64,000 nucleotides of DNA from Glaciecola sp. KUL10 (GTDB taxonomy: Bacteria; Pseudomonadota; Gammaproteobacteria; Enterobacterales; Alteromonadaceae): NCBI RefSeq assembly GCF_003203515.1, contig NZ_BGNG01000007.1:62001-126000 (forward strand). Direction: 5' to 3'. Positions 8,723-17,812 of the stretch are shown here, one piece after another. The notes under the pieces were generated by a model. It saw nothing but the letters and a program-made list of their open reading frames with translations, was not told where the DNA came from and ran no database searches. The number at the start of each line of letters is the position of its first letter. The stretch's first letter is position 1. The position numbers were made by a program, and so were the translations under genes.

Positions 8723-10663
8723 ATGAACGCTAACTCTAATACCCTAAAAATTATTTTTGCACTTGCTTTTTGGATTGGGTTAAGTTCGTACTCAGTCCTT
8801 GTACAAGCTCAAACACTGCCGGTTGAAGCATTCGGCAAGCTCCCTGAAAAAAGCACATTTATACTATCCCCCTCTGGCAATCGAATGGCATATCGAGATA
8901 CCAAAGGCGGCAAGGATATTATTACAGTAGTTGATATAGCTGAAAATGAGATTGTAGATGCGGTGAACGTTTCAAGTGTCAAACCTAACAGCTTATACTT
9001 TGTGGGTGATGACCGGTTAATCATGTTGGTAACACAAAATAAAAAGTTGCCTGGATTTAAAGGCCGTCATGATATTAGCGCCGCTTTCAGTTACGACTTA
9101 GAAACAGGAAAACTATTTCAATTATTAACTTTGGGTAAGGGTATCTATCTGGGGCAGTCTCAGATTGGACGCATTGTTGGTATTTCAACAGACCAAAAAT
9201 ATGCTTATATGCCTGCATATGGCGACGCAAATATACTTAACCTATACAGAGTCAGACTTGATAAAAGTGCTACACCAAGAATTCATAAAAGGGGCTCACA
9301 TGGCATCATCGACTATTTTATGGATGGCGACGAAGTGATTGCCCGTGAGCGATTTGATAACAAAAGCAATAAACATGTTATCCACTCTTATATCACTGGC
9401 GAGCAGGTCGAAATTTTTAAAAATGAAACTGAAATTCCAAACAATTCTTTCGTTGGCTTGACACCCGATAAACAGCACTTAGTGATGACGGATATGGGAG
9501 AATCTGGTCGTTGGGAATATTATACGCTTTCTCTAACTGACGGAACGATAGAGGGGCCATTGTTCAGCAAAGAGGATCGTGATGTTGAACTGGCTATGAC
9601 TGACTCAGAAAGAATCGTACACGGCGTTCAATATTCCGGTTTTAAACCAACGTATGAGTTTTTTGATAAAAAATTGAACGCAAGAATTAAAGGCATTAAT
9701 CAAGCGCTTCCTGAGTTCACTTCAAAAATCCAAAGTTATACGCCTGATTGGAAAAAAATTATTCTTCATTCGTTTAGCGCAGAAAACTCGGGAAGTTATA
9801 TTATGTATAGTAATGGCGGGCTCAGTTTAGTCACTGCTGAGCGCCCAGAGATTACTGCTCAACATGTAAACGAAGTGATTGAATATAAGTACCAAGCACG
9901 AGATGGCTTGACTATCCCTACTTTATTAACGTTACCCAGAAACAAAGAGGTAAAAGACCTTCCTGCCATATTATTGCCTCATGGTGGTCCTGAATCCTAC
10001 GATCGTATTGGTTTCGACTTTATGGCGCAATACTTCGCTCATAAAGGGTATCTAGTGATTCAACCTCAGTTTAGAGGCTCGACAGGCTTTGGTATTCAAC
10101 ATCGTTTGAAGGGCAGAGGGCAGTGGGGAAAGACTATGCAAGATGATCTTACTGACGCCGTTAAGGCCTTAGCGAAGGATGGTAAGATCACCGCCCAAAA
10201 TGTATGTATCGTTGGTGGCAGCTATGGCGGATATGCCGCATTAGCTGGCGCAACATTGACCCCAGATGTGTATAAATGCGCAATATCTCTAAACGGTGTG
10301 TCTGACCTTGATGCCATGATGAAAACTGAGCGGAGTAATTATGGCAGTAATCATTGGGTCGTAGCATATTGGGACAAAGTGATGGCAAACGGAAATTATA
10401 AAAGAAACTATTTAGAGTCTGTATCACCCATTAACTATGTATCAGATATTAAAATACCTGTGTTGCTAATACACGGTGAGTACGACGAAATCGTGCCATT
10501 TAAGCAGTCAAAAAATATGTATGAAGAAATGAAAGATGAAGACAAAGACGTCACTTTCATCGAGCTAAATAACGGTGATCATTTCTTGAGTACGGCTGAA
10601 AACAGAATCAAAGCGATGAAGGCGATGAGCGAGTTCTTAGAGCAACACTTGTCAACCAATTAA
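8723..10663 (+). CDS. exported S9-family prolyl oligopeptidase-like peptidase
   Basis: Periplasmic or secreted serine peptidase of the dipeptidyl-aminopeptidase/acylaminoacyl-peptidase group (646 aa). An N-terminal signal peptide ends near the VQAQ at about residue 30. The first ~380 residues form a beta-propeller-like region with no recognisable active site; the alpha/beta-hydrolase domain follows. The nucleophile elbow is GGSYGGYAAL (about 500), the Asp is in HGEYDEIVP and the His is in NGDHFLS. The HGGPES oxyanion motif is present. It is monocistronic and followed by a degenerate gap. The peptide substrate is not deducible. Confidence 0.93.
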   Translation: MNANSNTLKIIFALAFWIGLSSYSVLVQAQTLPVEAFGKLPEKSTFILSPSGNRMAYRDTKGGKDIITVVDIAENEIVDAVNVSSVKPNSLYFVGDDRLIMLVTQNKKLPGFKGRHDISAAFSYDLETGKLFQLLTLGKGIYLGQSQIGRIVGISTDQKYAYMPAYGDANILNLYRVRLDKSATPRIHKRGSHGIIDYFMDGDEVIARERFDNKSNKHVIHSYITGEQVEIFKNETEIPNNSFVGLTPDKQHLVMTDMGESGRWEYYTLSLTDGTIEGPLFSKEDRDVELAMTDSERIVHGVQYSGFKPTYEFFDKKLNARIKGINQALPEFTSKIQSYTPDWKKIILHSFSAENSGSYIMYSNGGLSLVTAERPEITAQHVNEVIEYKYQARDGLTIPTLLTLPRNKEVKDLPAILLPHGGPESYDRIGFDFMAQYFAHKGYLVIQPQFRGSTGFGIQHRLKGRGQWGKTMQDDLTDAVKALAKDGKITAQNVCIVGGSYGGYAALAGATLTPDVYKCAISLNGVSDLDAMMKTERSNYGSNHWVVAYWDKVMANGNYKRNYLESVSPINYVSDIKIPVLLIHGEYDEIVPFKQSKNMYEEMKDEDKDVTFIELNNGDHFLSTAENRIKAMKAMSEFLEQHLSTN

Positions 10664-10852
10664 TGTTGGTAGTCCCGAAGAGTGCCTTAGTTGTAGTAGC
10701 TCATATCTGGTCTGAGACATTTGATCGAAGGTGTCGACTTGAGCCGATAGGCAGATCAAGATGAGGAGCAGATACTCAGCCTTGTCTAATATTAAAGCGC
10801 ATTGTCTACGTTTTGAGCAGTGAAAAGCGCTAATCAGAAGTAGAGAATATAA

Positions 10853-11081
10853 TTCATTATTGGCTGTCCTATTGTCCTTTCTCTGCCAATGCCTATGATA
10901 CATTTACTGATTTACACAAGGCTAAAGGCAACAAACAGCAAGAGTTAAATTATCGTATTAAATCCGTGAAATTAGCCGAAGAAAACAAAGATCATAGAAT
11001 TACTTGTTTAAGGACGCTCTGGCTAATTTGGAAGCAACTATGGATTCAAATGATTCAAAATTAATAAAAGTAGATGAATAG
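10853..11081 (+). pseudogene. C-terminal remnant of a hydrolase with TPR-like tail
   Basis: Translation from about 10882 reads SANAYDTFTDLHKAKGNKQQ and continues to about 11000. It then needs a one-base frame change to run on as DALANLEATMDSNDSKLI to the TAG at 11079-11081. The pattern (NAYDT, AKGNK, LNYRIKSVKLA) resembles the degenerate TPR-like tail that follows the catalytic domain of many exported class C serine hydrolases and esterases of marine gammaproteobacteria. No catalytic part survives upstream: 10664-10852 is stop-ridden on both strands. I infer a decayed gene; the family assignment rests on this short tail only. Confidence 0.5.
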
Positions 11082-11415
11082 CTGCTTTCCATATCGTGCT
11101 GCACCAACCTCACTTTTTTTTAAATATCGAGCTATGCGATGGCAACTAAACTTACTTAGTGGCAAGGCTTGATGAACTCGAAACTATGTGCTTAATTGCA
11201 CTAAATACGATCGTTGTTTTTTATGTATGCTTTTTAGTCTGAAAATTAATGTATGGCCAGAAGAAAGACCATTTTATTGACCGACAAGAAATCAGTATTA
11301 CTCGATTAATTCAAGTGTGTATAAATAAGCTAGTTAGGGTCAATAGAAAAGTTCTTATTTGCTTTTATTGCCGTTGTGCCTTTCTTGATTTCGGGCGCGG
11401 CAGTTTTTTAATCGT
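11082..11415. other. non-coding stretch, degenerate
   Basis: No gene is supported here. A 76-codon frame beginning at 11249 has no recognisable domain, no convincing ribosome-binding site, and overlaps the 3' end of the frameshifted minus-strand gene. No tRNA, terminator hairpin or repeat was found. Confidence 0.4.
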
Positions 11416-11761
11416 TTATATAGACTCAACTGCATACACAACCGATTGTTTTGTATCAGAGTTAAATGTAAATACATAATTGATAGTGGTGCCTAATAAT
11501 TTCGTATTATCAAGTGTTGTTTCGTCAGCTAAGGCAATTTCAACTATTGTACCCTGTCCACTTTTTAAGTCTTCGGCTTCGTGCGAGGCGAAAACAAAAA
11601 TTGGGGTTTCGTTTTTTGGGGGCCCATAAAAGAGGTAATAATATTTTCAATAAAAAAGGCTTTTTTTGATTAGCGTATTTTATTTCTTGTCTAGCTCTGT
11701 ATCGATTGCCAGCATCAGCAACATAAAGCTGAATAATAATCACACAAAATATAACAAGCAT
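11416..11761 (-). pseudogene. frameshifted small membrane-anchored hypothetical protein
   Basis: Two overlapping minus-strand frames look like one broken gene of about 115 codons. The first opens at ATG 11761 with a single hydrophobic helix (MLVIFCVIIIQLYVADAG) and a charged segment. The second is open from 11646 to the TAA at 11416-11418 and carries the well-composed stretch NETPIFVFASHEAEDL followed by TIVEIALADETTLDN. The frames can be joined in the C5A6 tract near 11610-11625, where one base lost or gained restores a continuous protein (total length 346 nt = 3n+1). The family is unknown. It could be a real mutation, a sequencing slip in the homopolymer, or chance. Confidence 0.45.
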
Positions 11762-12132
11762 ATCTGGATTCTTGATGGGTGGAGCGAGTATGTCTTCAAA
11801 CGTTATTTATTGACTAATGCTTATATCAAATACTTTTTACAAGACATGAAAATAAGCCATGCACGAGAGTATTAGCACTAGATACGTTGCATTAATAGCG
11901 ATGTCCGTCGATTCTTTTAGGAATTTGAAAAGTTCCTAGAACAAATATAATTCACTATAACTATCCTCCGCGCTTACACAAAACAATAAAAATTACTTTC
12001 AGAGAATTCTTGAACAGTATAAGACTCAGTTAGATTGAAGAGGTATGTGCGTTCGGTCATCCTTATTGAACGTATTATCAATTTTGGAGTTTCTTCATTA
12101 ACTAGAATAAAGCAAAAGTACTGGGGGGATGT
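11762..12132. other. non-coding stretch upstream of a serine hydrolase
   Basis: AT-rich sequence with no supported gene on either strand. Small frames are short and without ribosome-binding sites. It should contain the promoter of the class C hydrolase starting at 12133. Confidence 0.4.
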
Positions 12133-13407
12133 ATGAAAAAGTTTATTGTGTCTCTGTTGATAATCGTGTTGCTGTCAACAGCTTGGGGAACGTTTCGTGT
12201 TGCTGCTTTGATACAGGGCTGGTTGTTAACGCCATGGAGTGAAACCAATGATAGAAACGGATTCACAAATGCGCTAAATACGACAGTCAAAGAACAAACA
12301 AAAGGTAATGCAGTTGTAGCGTTAATTGAAGACGGTGAAATAGTACATACATATTTTTATTCAAAAGGCGAACCTGTTGATGAACAGTCAGTATTCGGTG
12401 TCGCTTCCGTCGGGAAGTGGGTGACTGCGATGGGAGTTATGCGCCTAGTAGAACAAGACAAATTAGATTTAGATACACCCGTCAGCACCTATTTGAAAAG
12501 TTGGGCATTACCTGCGAGTAACTTTGATAATGAAAAGGTTACTTTACGATTATTGCTTAGCCATACTGCGGGAATTGAGGATGGTTTAGGTCATGATGGC
12601 TTTGCTCCTGACGAAGAAATACAAGCCCTAGTCGAACATCTAACTAAAGCTGCTGATGCAGATCCAGAAGTTAGTGGCCGTGTTATTGTGACTCAAGAGC
12701 CTGGCAGTCAGTGGGACTATTCAGGAGGAAGTTACAATCTAATTCAATTGATTATTGAAGATGTGAGCGGGAAGACTTTTTCAGACTTTATGCACGAAGA
12801 AGTTTTTGCCCCCCTTAAGCTCACTAATACTCAATTCCAGGTTGATAGGAATGAACCACTACTAGCAGACTACTTTGGTGAGAACGAAACACTGCGTGTT
12901 TATCCTAATTATACATCACTTGCTGCTACAGGCCTTTATACAAACATAACTGATATGCATAAATTGCTGAAGGCAAACCTTAATTCTACCTATAGGATCG
13001 ACGGATTTCCGAACTTACTGAGCGAGCAAAGCTTAAGTCAAATGCGAACACCAATCGCTAGCGTTGGTGGCCAATATATTTGGGGGGCAGGCGTAATGCT
13101 TTTTGCTCCGACCAAAAAAGGTTATGTCATTGGGCATGGTGGAAAGTCTCCATTTTTGAATGCTTCGGTTCGATTTGACCCAAGCAATGGTAGTGGTTTT
13201 ATTATGTTTCAAACGGGTAACGAGGAAGCCTTCGCTTCTGATATCGCAACGCAATGGACGCTTTGGAAAACAGGAAAGCCCGACATTTATCTTGTGGAAA
13301 ACAGAATTGATTTAGTAATTAAAGATGTCCTACTCGGTTTTGTTGTGATTGTGATACTTGTCATTGCATTTCGCATTTGGCAATCGAAGCGTAAACAGCT
13401 GCTTTAA
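12133..13407 (+). CDS. class C beta-lactamase-family serine hydrolase, membrane-tethered
   Basis: Periplasmic serine hydrolase (penicillin-binding-protein/class C lactamase fold, 424 aa), anchored by an N-terminal hydrophobic segment (residues 5-25) and a C-terminal one (about 397-415). The catalytic SVGK tetrad is at residues 92-95 and the KTG-box equivalent is HGG in GHGGKSP. The second motif, usually YSN, reads YSGG here, so the Asn is replaced by Gly. GGGGGG just upstream of the ATG serves as ribosome-binding site. The substrate is unknown: peptidase, esterase or D-amino acid amidase are all possible. It heads a run with a DUF1330 gene and a metalloprotease. Confidence 0.88.
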   Translation: MKKFIVSLLIIVLLSTAWGTFRVAALIQGWLLTPWSETNDRNGFTNALNTTVKEQTKGNAVVALIEDGEIVHTYFYSKGEPVDEQSVFGVASVGKWVTAMGVMRLVEQDKLDLDTPVSTYLKSWALPASNFDNEKVTLRLLLSHTAGIEDGLGHDGFAPDEEIQALVEHLTKAADADPEVSGRVIVTQEPGSQWDYSGGSYNLIQLIIEDVSGKTFSDFMHEEVFAPLKLTNTQFQVDRNEPLLADYFGENETLRVYPNYTSLAATGLYTNITDMHKLLKANLNSTYRIDGFPNLLSEQSLSQMRTPIASVGGQYIWGAGVMLFAPTKKGYVIGHGGKSPFLNASVRFDPSNGSGFIMFQTGNEEAFASDIATQWTLWKTGKPDIYLVENRIDLVIKDVLLGFVVIVILVIAFRIWQSKRKQLL

Positions 13408-13436
13408 ACTAACTTTTATTGAAAGAGAGAAAAAAA

Positions 13437-13712
13437 ATGACAAATTTAGTGGTCGTCGACCTTACACCAATAGATAAAGATAAAATGGCTCAATATAGCG
13501 CCTTAGCAGCAGAAACGCTGACCCCATTTAATGGCAATTTCATTGCTAAAGGCGAAGTTGATGTGCTTAGCGGTGAAGTACAACATAAGTTAAAAGTAGT
13601 TATACAGTTTCCTAATATCGAGAGCGCTAAAGCTTGGTATAAAAGTGAGGCATATCAGGCAATCATTCCATTGAGAGAAGAAGCAATGAAAAGCCAATTT
13701 CATCTGATTTAG
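13437..13712 (+). CDS. DUF1330 family small protein
   Basis: Cytoplasmic ferredoxin-like-fold protein of the DUF1330 family, 91 aa from ATG 13437. That start is preferred because the purine-rich GAAAGAGAG lies in front of it; a TTG six codons earlier is also in frame. The family pattern is visible: an initial strand with VVVDLTPID, a GEVDVL segment, and the late VVIQFPNIESAKAWYKSEAYQ motif, which is the strongest hallmark. Its function is not known. It lies 29 bp after the serine hydrolase and is probably co-transcribed. Confidence 0.85.
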   Translation: MTNLVVVDLTPIDKDKMAQYSALAAETLTPFNGNFIAKGEVDVLSGEVQHKLKVVIQFPNIESAKAWYKSEAYQAIIPLREEAMKSQFHLI

Positions 13713-13766
13713 TAATACAAAGAGTGCTTAATCGGTAAAATTAATAAGGTTCTAAAGGGAAATAAA

Positions 13767-14645
13767 ATGAAAAACATCTTGGCTTTACTTTTAATTTCAT
13801 TCAATTGGCTTTTGTATGCAAATCAGTGGGAGAGTAAAAGTATTGACACAAGTGCTGTAAATGCTTTAACAACATTGGTACAAGCAAACCCTGCTTTCTC
13901 AGCAAGCATTCTTGAGGAGCATTATATTGACAAAGATACTGGCGGTCTGGCCATACTTGGATCAAGGCTGACCACACCTGAGAACCTTAAGTCACTTTAT
14001 TCGTCTATAAAAGAAGAGGATTGGTCTAACATTCAGCATTGCGCTTCGTATTTAAATGACCTCGATGAAAAAGCGACGTCAATAAGGTCTAAATTAGCGA
14101 AGCTGTCGAACACGTCATTATCAGGCGTTAAAATTTATGGTGTTATGGGCGCTGGAAACACAGCAGCGACGGCAAGCCCTACTGGGGTAGTATTGGGCTT
14201 AGAACTCATTTGTTTAGAAGACGCACAAGAAACAAGCATGAAGCGCAAACTAGAGGACTACATCACCCATGAGCTAGTGCATGTTTTGCAATTTCGTTTA
14301 ACGAAAAGAACAAATTTCAATTTTAACTTACTAGAGATTTCGTTACTTGAGGGTAGTGCTGATTACATTGCTGAATTAATTGCAGGTACAGCTTACACCT
14401 TGAACGATGATAGAGCTGAATTTGGTTTAGGTAAGAATAGGCAACTCATCACTGATTTTAAGGCGACGATGCTATCGTCAGACTTTTCGCCATGGCTTTA
14501 CACCGATGTTGATTCGATGCCCAGAGATATGGGCTACTGGGTAGGCTATCAAATAGCTAAAGCATATGTCGAAAATGGTGGTTCAATTGTCGATTTGCTC
14601 ACGATGGAAAACGCGGAAGTTATATTAAAGAAATCAGCTTTATAG
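13767..14645 (+). CDS. exported HExxH zinc metalloprotease-like protein
   Basis: Predicted periplasmic gluzincin-type protease (292 aa) with a cleavable signal (residues 1-18, ending LYAN). The zinc site HELVHVLQ is near residues 172-179, and LLEGSADYIAE some 25 residues later would supply the third, glutamate ligand. The layout resembles the DUF2268 predicted Zn-dependent proteases, including a late GYWVGYQIAKAY helix typical of that group. Its substrate is unknown. AAAGGGA precedes the ATG. Confidence 0.78.
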   Translation: MKNILALLLISFNWLLYANQWESKSIDTSAVNALTTLVQANPAFSASILEEHYIDKDTGGLAILGSRLTTPENLKSLYSSIKEEDWSNIQHCASYLNDLDEKATSIRSKLAKLSNTSLSGVKIYGVMGAGNTAATASPTGVVLGLELICLEDAQETSMKRKLEDYITHELVHVLQFRLTKRTNFNFNLLEISLLEGSADYIAELIAGTAYTLNDDRAEFGLGKNRQLITDFKATMLSSDFSPWLYTDVDSMPRDMGYWVGYQIAKAYVENGGSIVDLLTMENAEVILKKSAL

Positions 14646-14763
14646 TCTTATATCTAAACAAGTTGTTAGTACATTTAGCGCTAACTGAACCTTTACAAGC
14701 TATGGTTGCATAGGGCAGAGCGATGTTTTATTCTGGTTTCATAGTGTCAGAGTAATAGAGACA

Positions 14764-16152
14764 ATGAGCAACCGCGAGAAAAAAGCACAAGATCTCCAGC
14801 ATACTGAGACTATGGACAGATTGCGCGACCGAACTGACGAACTTGAGTTAATAATTTCGAGTTTAACCCTGTTTGCGCTGCTTACGTTACCTGGTTGGCT
14901 ATTTGCCAAAGTCGGTAATATCTTTATGCATCTGTCCACTAGTATGGTGATCATAACCAACGTGGGTGCATCAATATTTTCGGGTGTATGCTATGTTTTA
15001 GCAGCTTGCTTTATAGTGCATTTAATGGCTCGGGCCTATTGGGTAGGACTAATAGGTCTGAGATCCGCTTTTCCTAAGGGTATAAACTGGAACAAAACAC
15101 CAAGTTTAGGGCCAATACTTCGCCGACATTACCAAAGAATATTACCTTCTGTTGACTCTGTCATTAATAAAACTGACCAACTTGCATCTTCTCTGTTTGC
15201 AGTTATCAGCTTGCTTACCTTGAGTGTGTTATGGTTTGGTACTGTTCTGTTAGTTACCTTAGTGATAACTGCCTACATTGGGTCAAGCTTTGGTGCAACT
15301 AATGCTGGAATTGGCATTGGTGTGATCATTATGAGCACGCTGCTACTAGTCTGCCCTTTATTGCTGTATTTACTAGACGCACAGCTCGTTGCCCGACTGC
15401 CAAAGCTTGGTAACAGTCGTACTATAAAAGCACTAATATCTTTGCTTAGGCAATTATCAGAACTTGCTTATCCACAGCGCTTGGTATTGCCTGTGCAACT
15501 CACTCTTCAAAGTAACACCAAACCATTTTTGGTGTCATTAGCAATGATTCTTGGCGTCATTGCAATTGTGGTGATTGGCAACACTAGTACCGCAGCATGG
15601 AGGAACTTTACCATTTCCGATGAATATGTTTATGTTGACGACGAACAGGTTCAAAAAGGATTTAGAAGTACGCACTATGAAGATATGCCCAGCTCACTTG
15701 ATGGGGTAAGAGGGTGGCCACGTGTTGAAAGTTTTACCACTAGCGATTCGTATGTGCGTCTATTTTTGCCTTATCAGCCGCTGCGCGACAACCTGTTAGT
15801 GAAGGAGTATTGTAAAGATATTGAAACGCCGGAGAGCCGTTCAAACTGCTTTCGCAAACTTTGGAATGTGAGCATAAACGAAGTAGATGTAGCTATAGCC
15901 GACTTTGTTATCGCAGAGCGCGCCGATATAAACATGCGAGGTCTTATTGGCTTGGTTCCTATGGCAGGATTACGACCAGGCATGCATGAGATTTCTATAG
16001 TGCACAACCCATTGGCGAACGAAAGTGCAACACCCGTCGATGATCGCTATTCAACATCGAGTGTGACATTTACAATTCCTATTGCATTTACTCCGCCTTA
16101 TGAAATGTCTTTAGAGCGCAATTCAAGCGCTGAAGGAGATCTGAAAAACTAA
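14764..16152 (+). CDS. uncharacterised multi-pass membrane protein
   Basis: Not recognised. The 462 residues begin with a charged, possibly coiled N-terminus (1-30), then hydrophobic segments near 30-50, 60-90, 145-170, 180-205 and 255-275. A C-terminal soluble region (about 280-450) without obvious repeats carries two Cys (near 355-365) and a beta-rich, MHEISIVHNP-containing end. The layout suggests a large periplasmic domain on a five-helix membrane base. It stands alone after the metalloprotease and is followed by a 200-bp spacer with no gene. Confidence 0.7.
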   Translation: MSNREKKAQDLQHTETMDRLRDRTDELELIISSLTLFALLTLPGWLFAKVGNIFMHLSTSMVIITNVGASIFSGVCYVLAACFIVHLMARAYWVGLIGLRSAFPKGINWNKTPSLGPILRRHYQRILPSVDSVINKTDQLASSLFAVISLLTLSVLWFGTVLLVTLVITAYIGSSFGATNAGIGIGVIIMSTLLLVCPLLLYLLDAQLVARLPKLGNSRTIKALISLLRQLSELAYPQRLVLPVQLTLQSNTKPFLVSLAMILGVIAIVVIGNTSTAAWRNFTISDEYVYVDDEQVQKGFRSTHYEDMPSSLDGVRGWPRVESFTTSDSYVRLFLPYQPLRDNLLVKEYCKDIETPESRSNCFRKLWNVSINEVDVAIADFVIAERADINMRGLIGLVPMAGLRPGMHEISIVHNPLANESATPVDDRYSTSSVTFTIPIAFTPPYEMSLERNSSAEGDLKN

Positions 16153-16353
16153 TTACATCAAGCTCTTTGATTACCTCATTCTGTTCATTCAAAAGCCCGA
16201 TGAATCAATGACGCCGTGAATCAGGATAATTGGGAATAATAGGTTAAAAAGCAAGCCGCACTGTAATGATTTAGCATTCAATATAACAATGCGGAACCTA
16301 CTTTATGCCTTAAAATACTGCTTCCAAAGTTTGATAAGCAGACTCATACAAGA

Positions 16354-17589
16354 TTATATTGAAAAGCCTACAATTGGCGTTGCGCTGACTTCTTTACAAA
16401 CCTCACTCTCATGAACGCAAAATTCAAACAGCCCCTCTCTGGAAGCCAAATCTAGCCACTCATCAACGGTATATAACTCTGCTTTTATCCCATTAATTTT
16501 ATTGATTTCGGTGCCAATTTTAAAATTGAGTTCTTTTGCCGGTAAGTCAGGTGAACTATATACAACGACAAAGTTACCGTTTTGTAACTTTCTTAATTCC
16601 AGTCCCAGCAAATTATGCTGGCTTTTAAAAGAGTGCCCCTTACGCTGTATAAAGCCTAATCTCATATTGGGGTAGTCGATGACAATCTCATACTGACTCA
16701 ATAGCGCACTGCCTAAAGTCCAAAAATCATCTTCATCTTCTTGGATAATGTTGGTTACTACATTTGCAAACTGTATGTTTCCAACTTCTACGAGTGGCGT
16801 GTTAGCTTTGAAATGGGTTGCCATTCCACTGAGACTATATCCAGCTGACCGTATCGCAGGAGATGGAAATGCTTTGTCGTCACCAAAGTAAGCATCATTG
16901 ATACTCATGTGATATCTGCTGCCAGTGTCCAAGATAATATCTCGCTCCAACACATGATCAGAGAATGTGATTTTGGCAGGGAAGCTGATTTTGCCAAAAA
17001 AAGTATAAAATGGGACCCACTCGGGTTTCATGCTTGAGATTGCTTCAGGAATAGTTTTGTGAACAGTGACCCGATTGGCGTTGCGATTAAAATGCCAAAC
17101 GAGGTCCTTCAATATGTCGTTACCAATAACACCATCAAACCCTGCTTGATCGGGTCGGATAAAAAACCGAGTTTCAGATATCGGGATGTACCCAAAATTA
17201 ACATCTTCGAAAGCAAGAGAATCAATAGCTAAGGTATTGATCTGAGTTTGGAAAGCAGGTGTGTGTTCATGCCCACCAAAACCTCCTACAATTAACTCAT
17301 ATCCTTCCTTAAGTTTTAATTGCTTGACTTTAGGTGTATCGAATAGCATTGAAATTGATGAGCCTGTATCAATCAGTAGCTTCACTTTTTCTACGCCGTT
17401 AATTGAAGCGTAAATATAAGGCTTGGCATATACATAATCAGCTTCAGGCCTTGCAATAGTTTGATTTTTTTCCCATATAGGTTCTATCCCATTATTGGCG
17501 TTCATCAAACGAACTTTATTAACAATACCGCAACCTGCAAGCACGCAAGTACAACAAACTACAATCATCATTGATTGAAACTTATTCAT
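16354..17589 (-). CDS. retropepsin-like aspartyl protease lipoprotein with two DTG motifs
   Basis: Probable outer-membrane lipoprotein (411 aa) with lipobox VLAGC (Cys 20). It carries two aspartic-protease half-sites, LLIDTGSS at Asp 74 and IILDTGSRY at Asp 221, so a single chain could form the bilobal active site that retroviral-type enzymes build as dimers. A GVIGNDIL segment (about 154-161) is the usual second motif of the first lobe. The last ~90 residues look PDZ-like (VVYSSPDLPA, KIGTEINKINGI). The substrate is unknown. Monocistronic. Confidence 0.8.
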   Translation of the reverse strand: MNKFQSMMIVVCCTCVLAGCGIVNKVRLMNANNGIEPIWEKNQTIARPEADYVYAKPYIYASINGVEKVKLLIDTGSSISMLFDTPKVKQLKLKEGYELIVGGFGGHEHTPAFQTQINTLAIDSLAFEDVNFGYIPISETRFFIRPDQAGFDGVIGNDILKDLVWHFNRNANRVTVHKTIPEAISSMKPEWVPFYTFFGKISFPAKITFSDHVLERDIILDTGSRYHMSINDAYFGDDKAFPSPAIRSAGYSLSGMATHFKANTPLVEVGNIQFANVVTNIIQEDEDDFWTLGSALLSQYEIVIDYPNMRLGFIQRKGHSFKSQHNLLGLELRKLQNGNFVVVYSSPDLPAKELNFKIGTEINKINGIKAELYTVDEWLDLASREGLFEFCVHESEVCKEVSATPIVGFSI

Positions 17590-17812
17590 ACGAACTGTGC
17601 TCTTTCTCAGGTTTTTTATCTATCATAAGGCTCACTCCTAATTAAATTGGCTACTATCAACAAGTAAATTGTTCTTAGATTAATAACATTAGTAGCTATT
17701 CGAGGAGCATTCTTGATAGAAAGTGCGAAAACTATAACTAAAAGTCCAATTCAATTGAGCTTTAAAATAGCCGAAAGATAATTTGTAGGAGTGATATAAG
17801 GTTCAAGAGGCG

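Noticed and set aside
11249-11479. 76-codon plus-strand frame in the decay zone
   Set aside because: No homology signal or ribosome-binding site, and its 3' part overlaps the better supported broken gene on the other strand.
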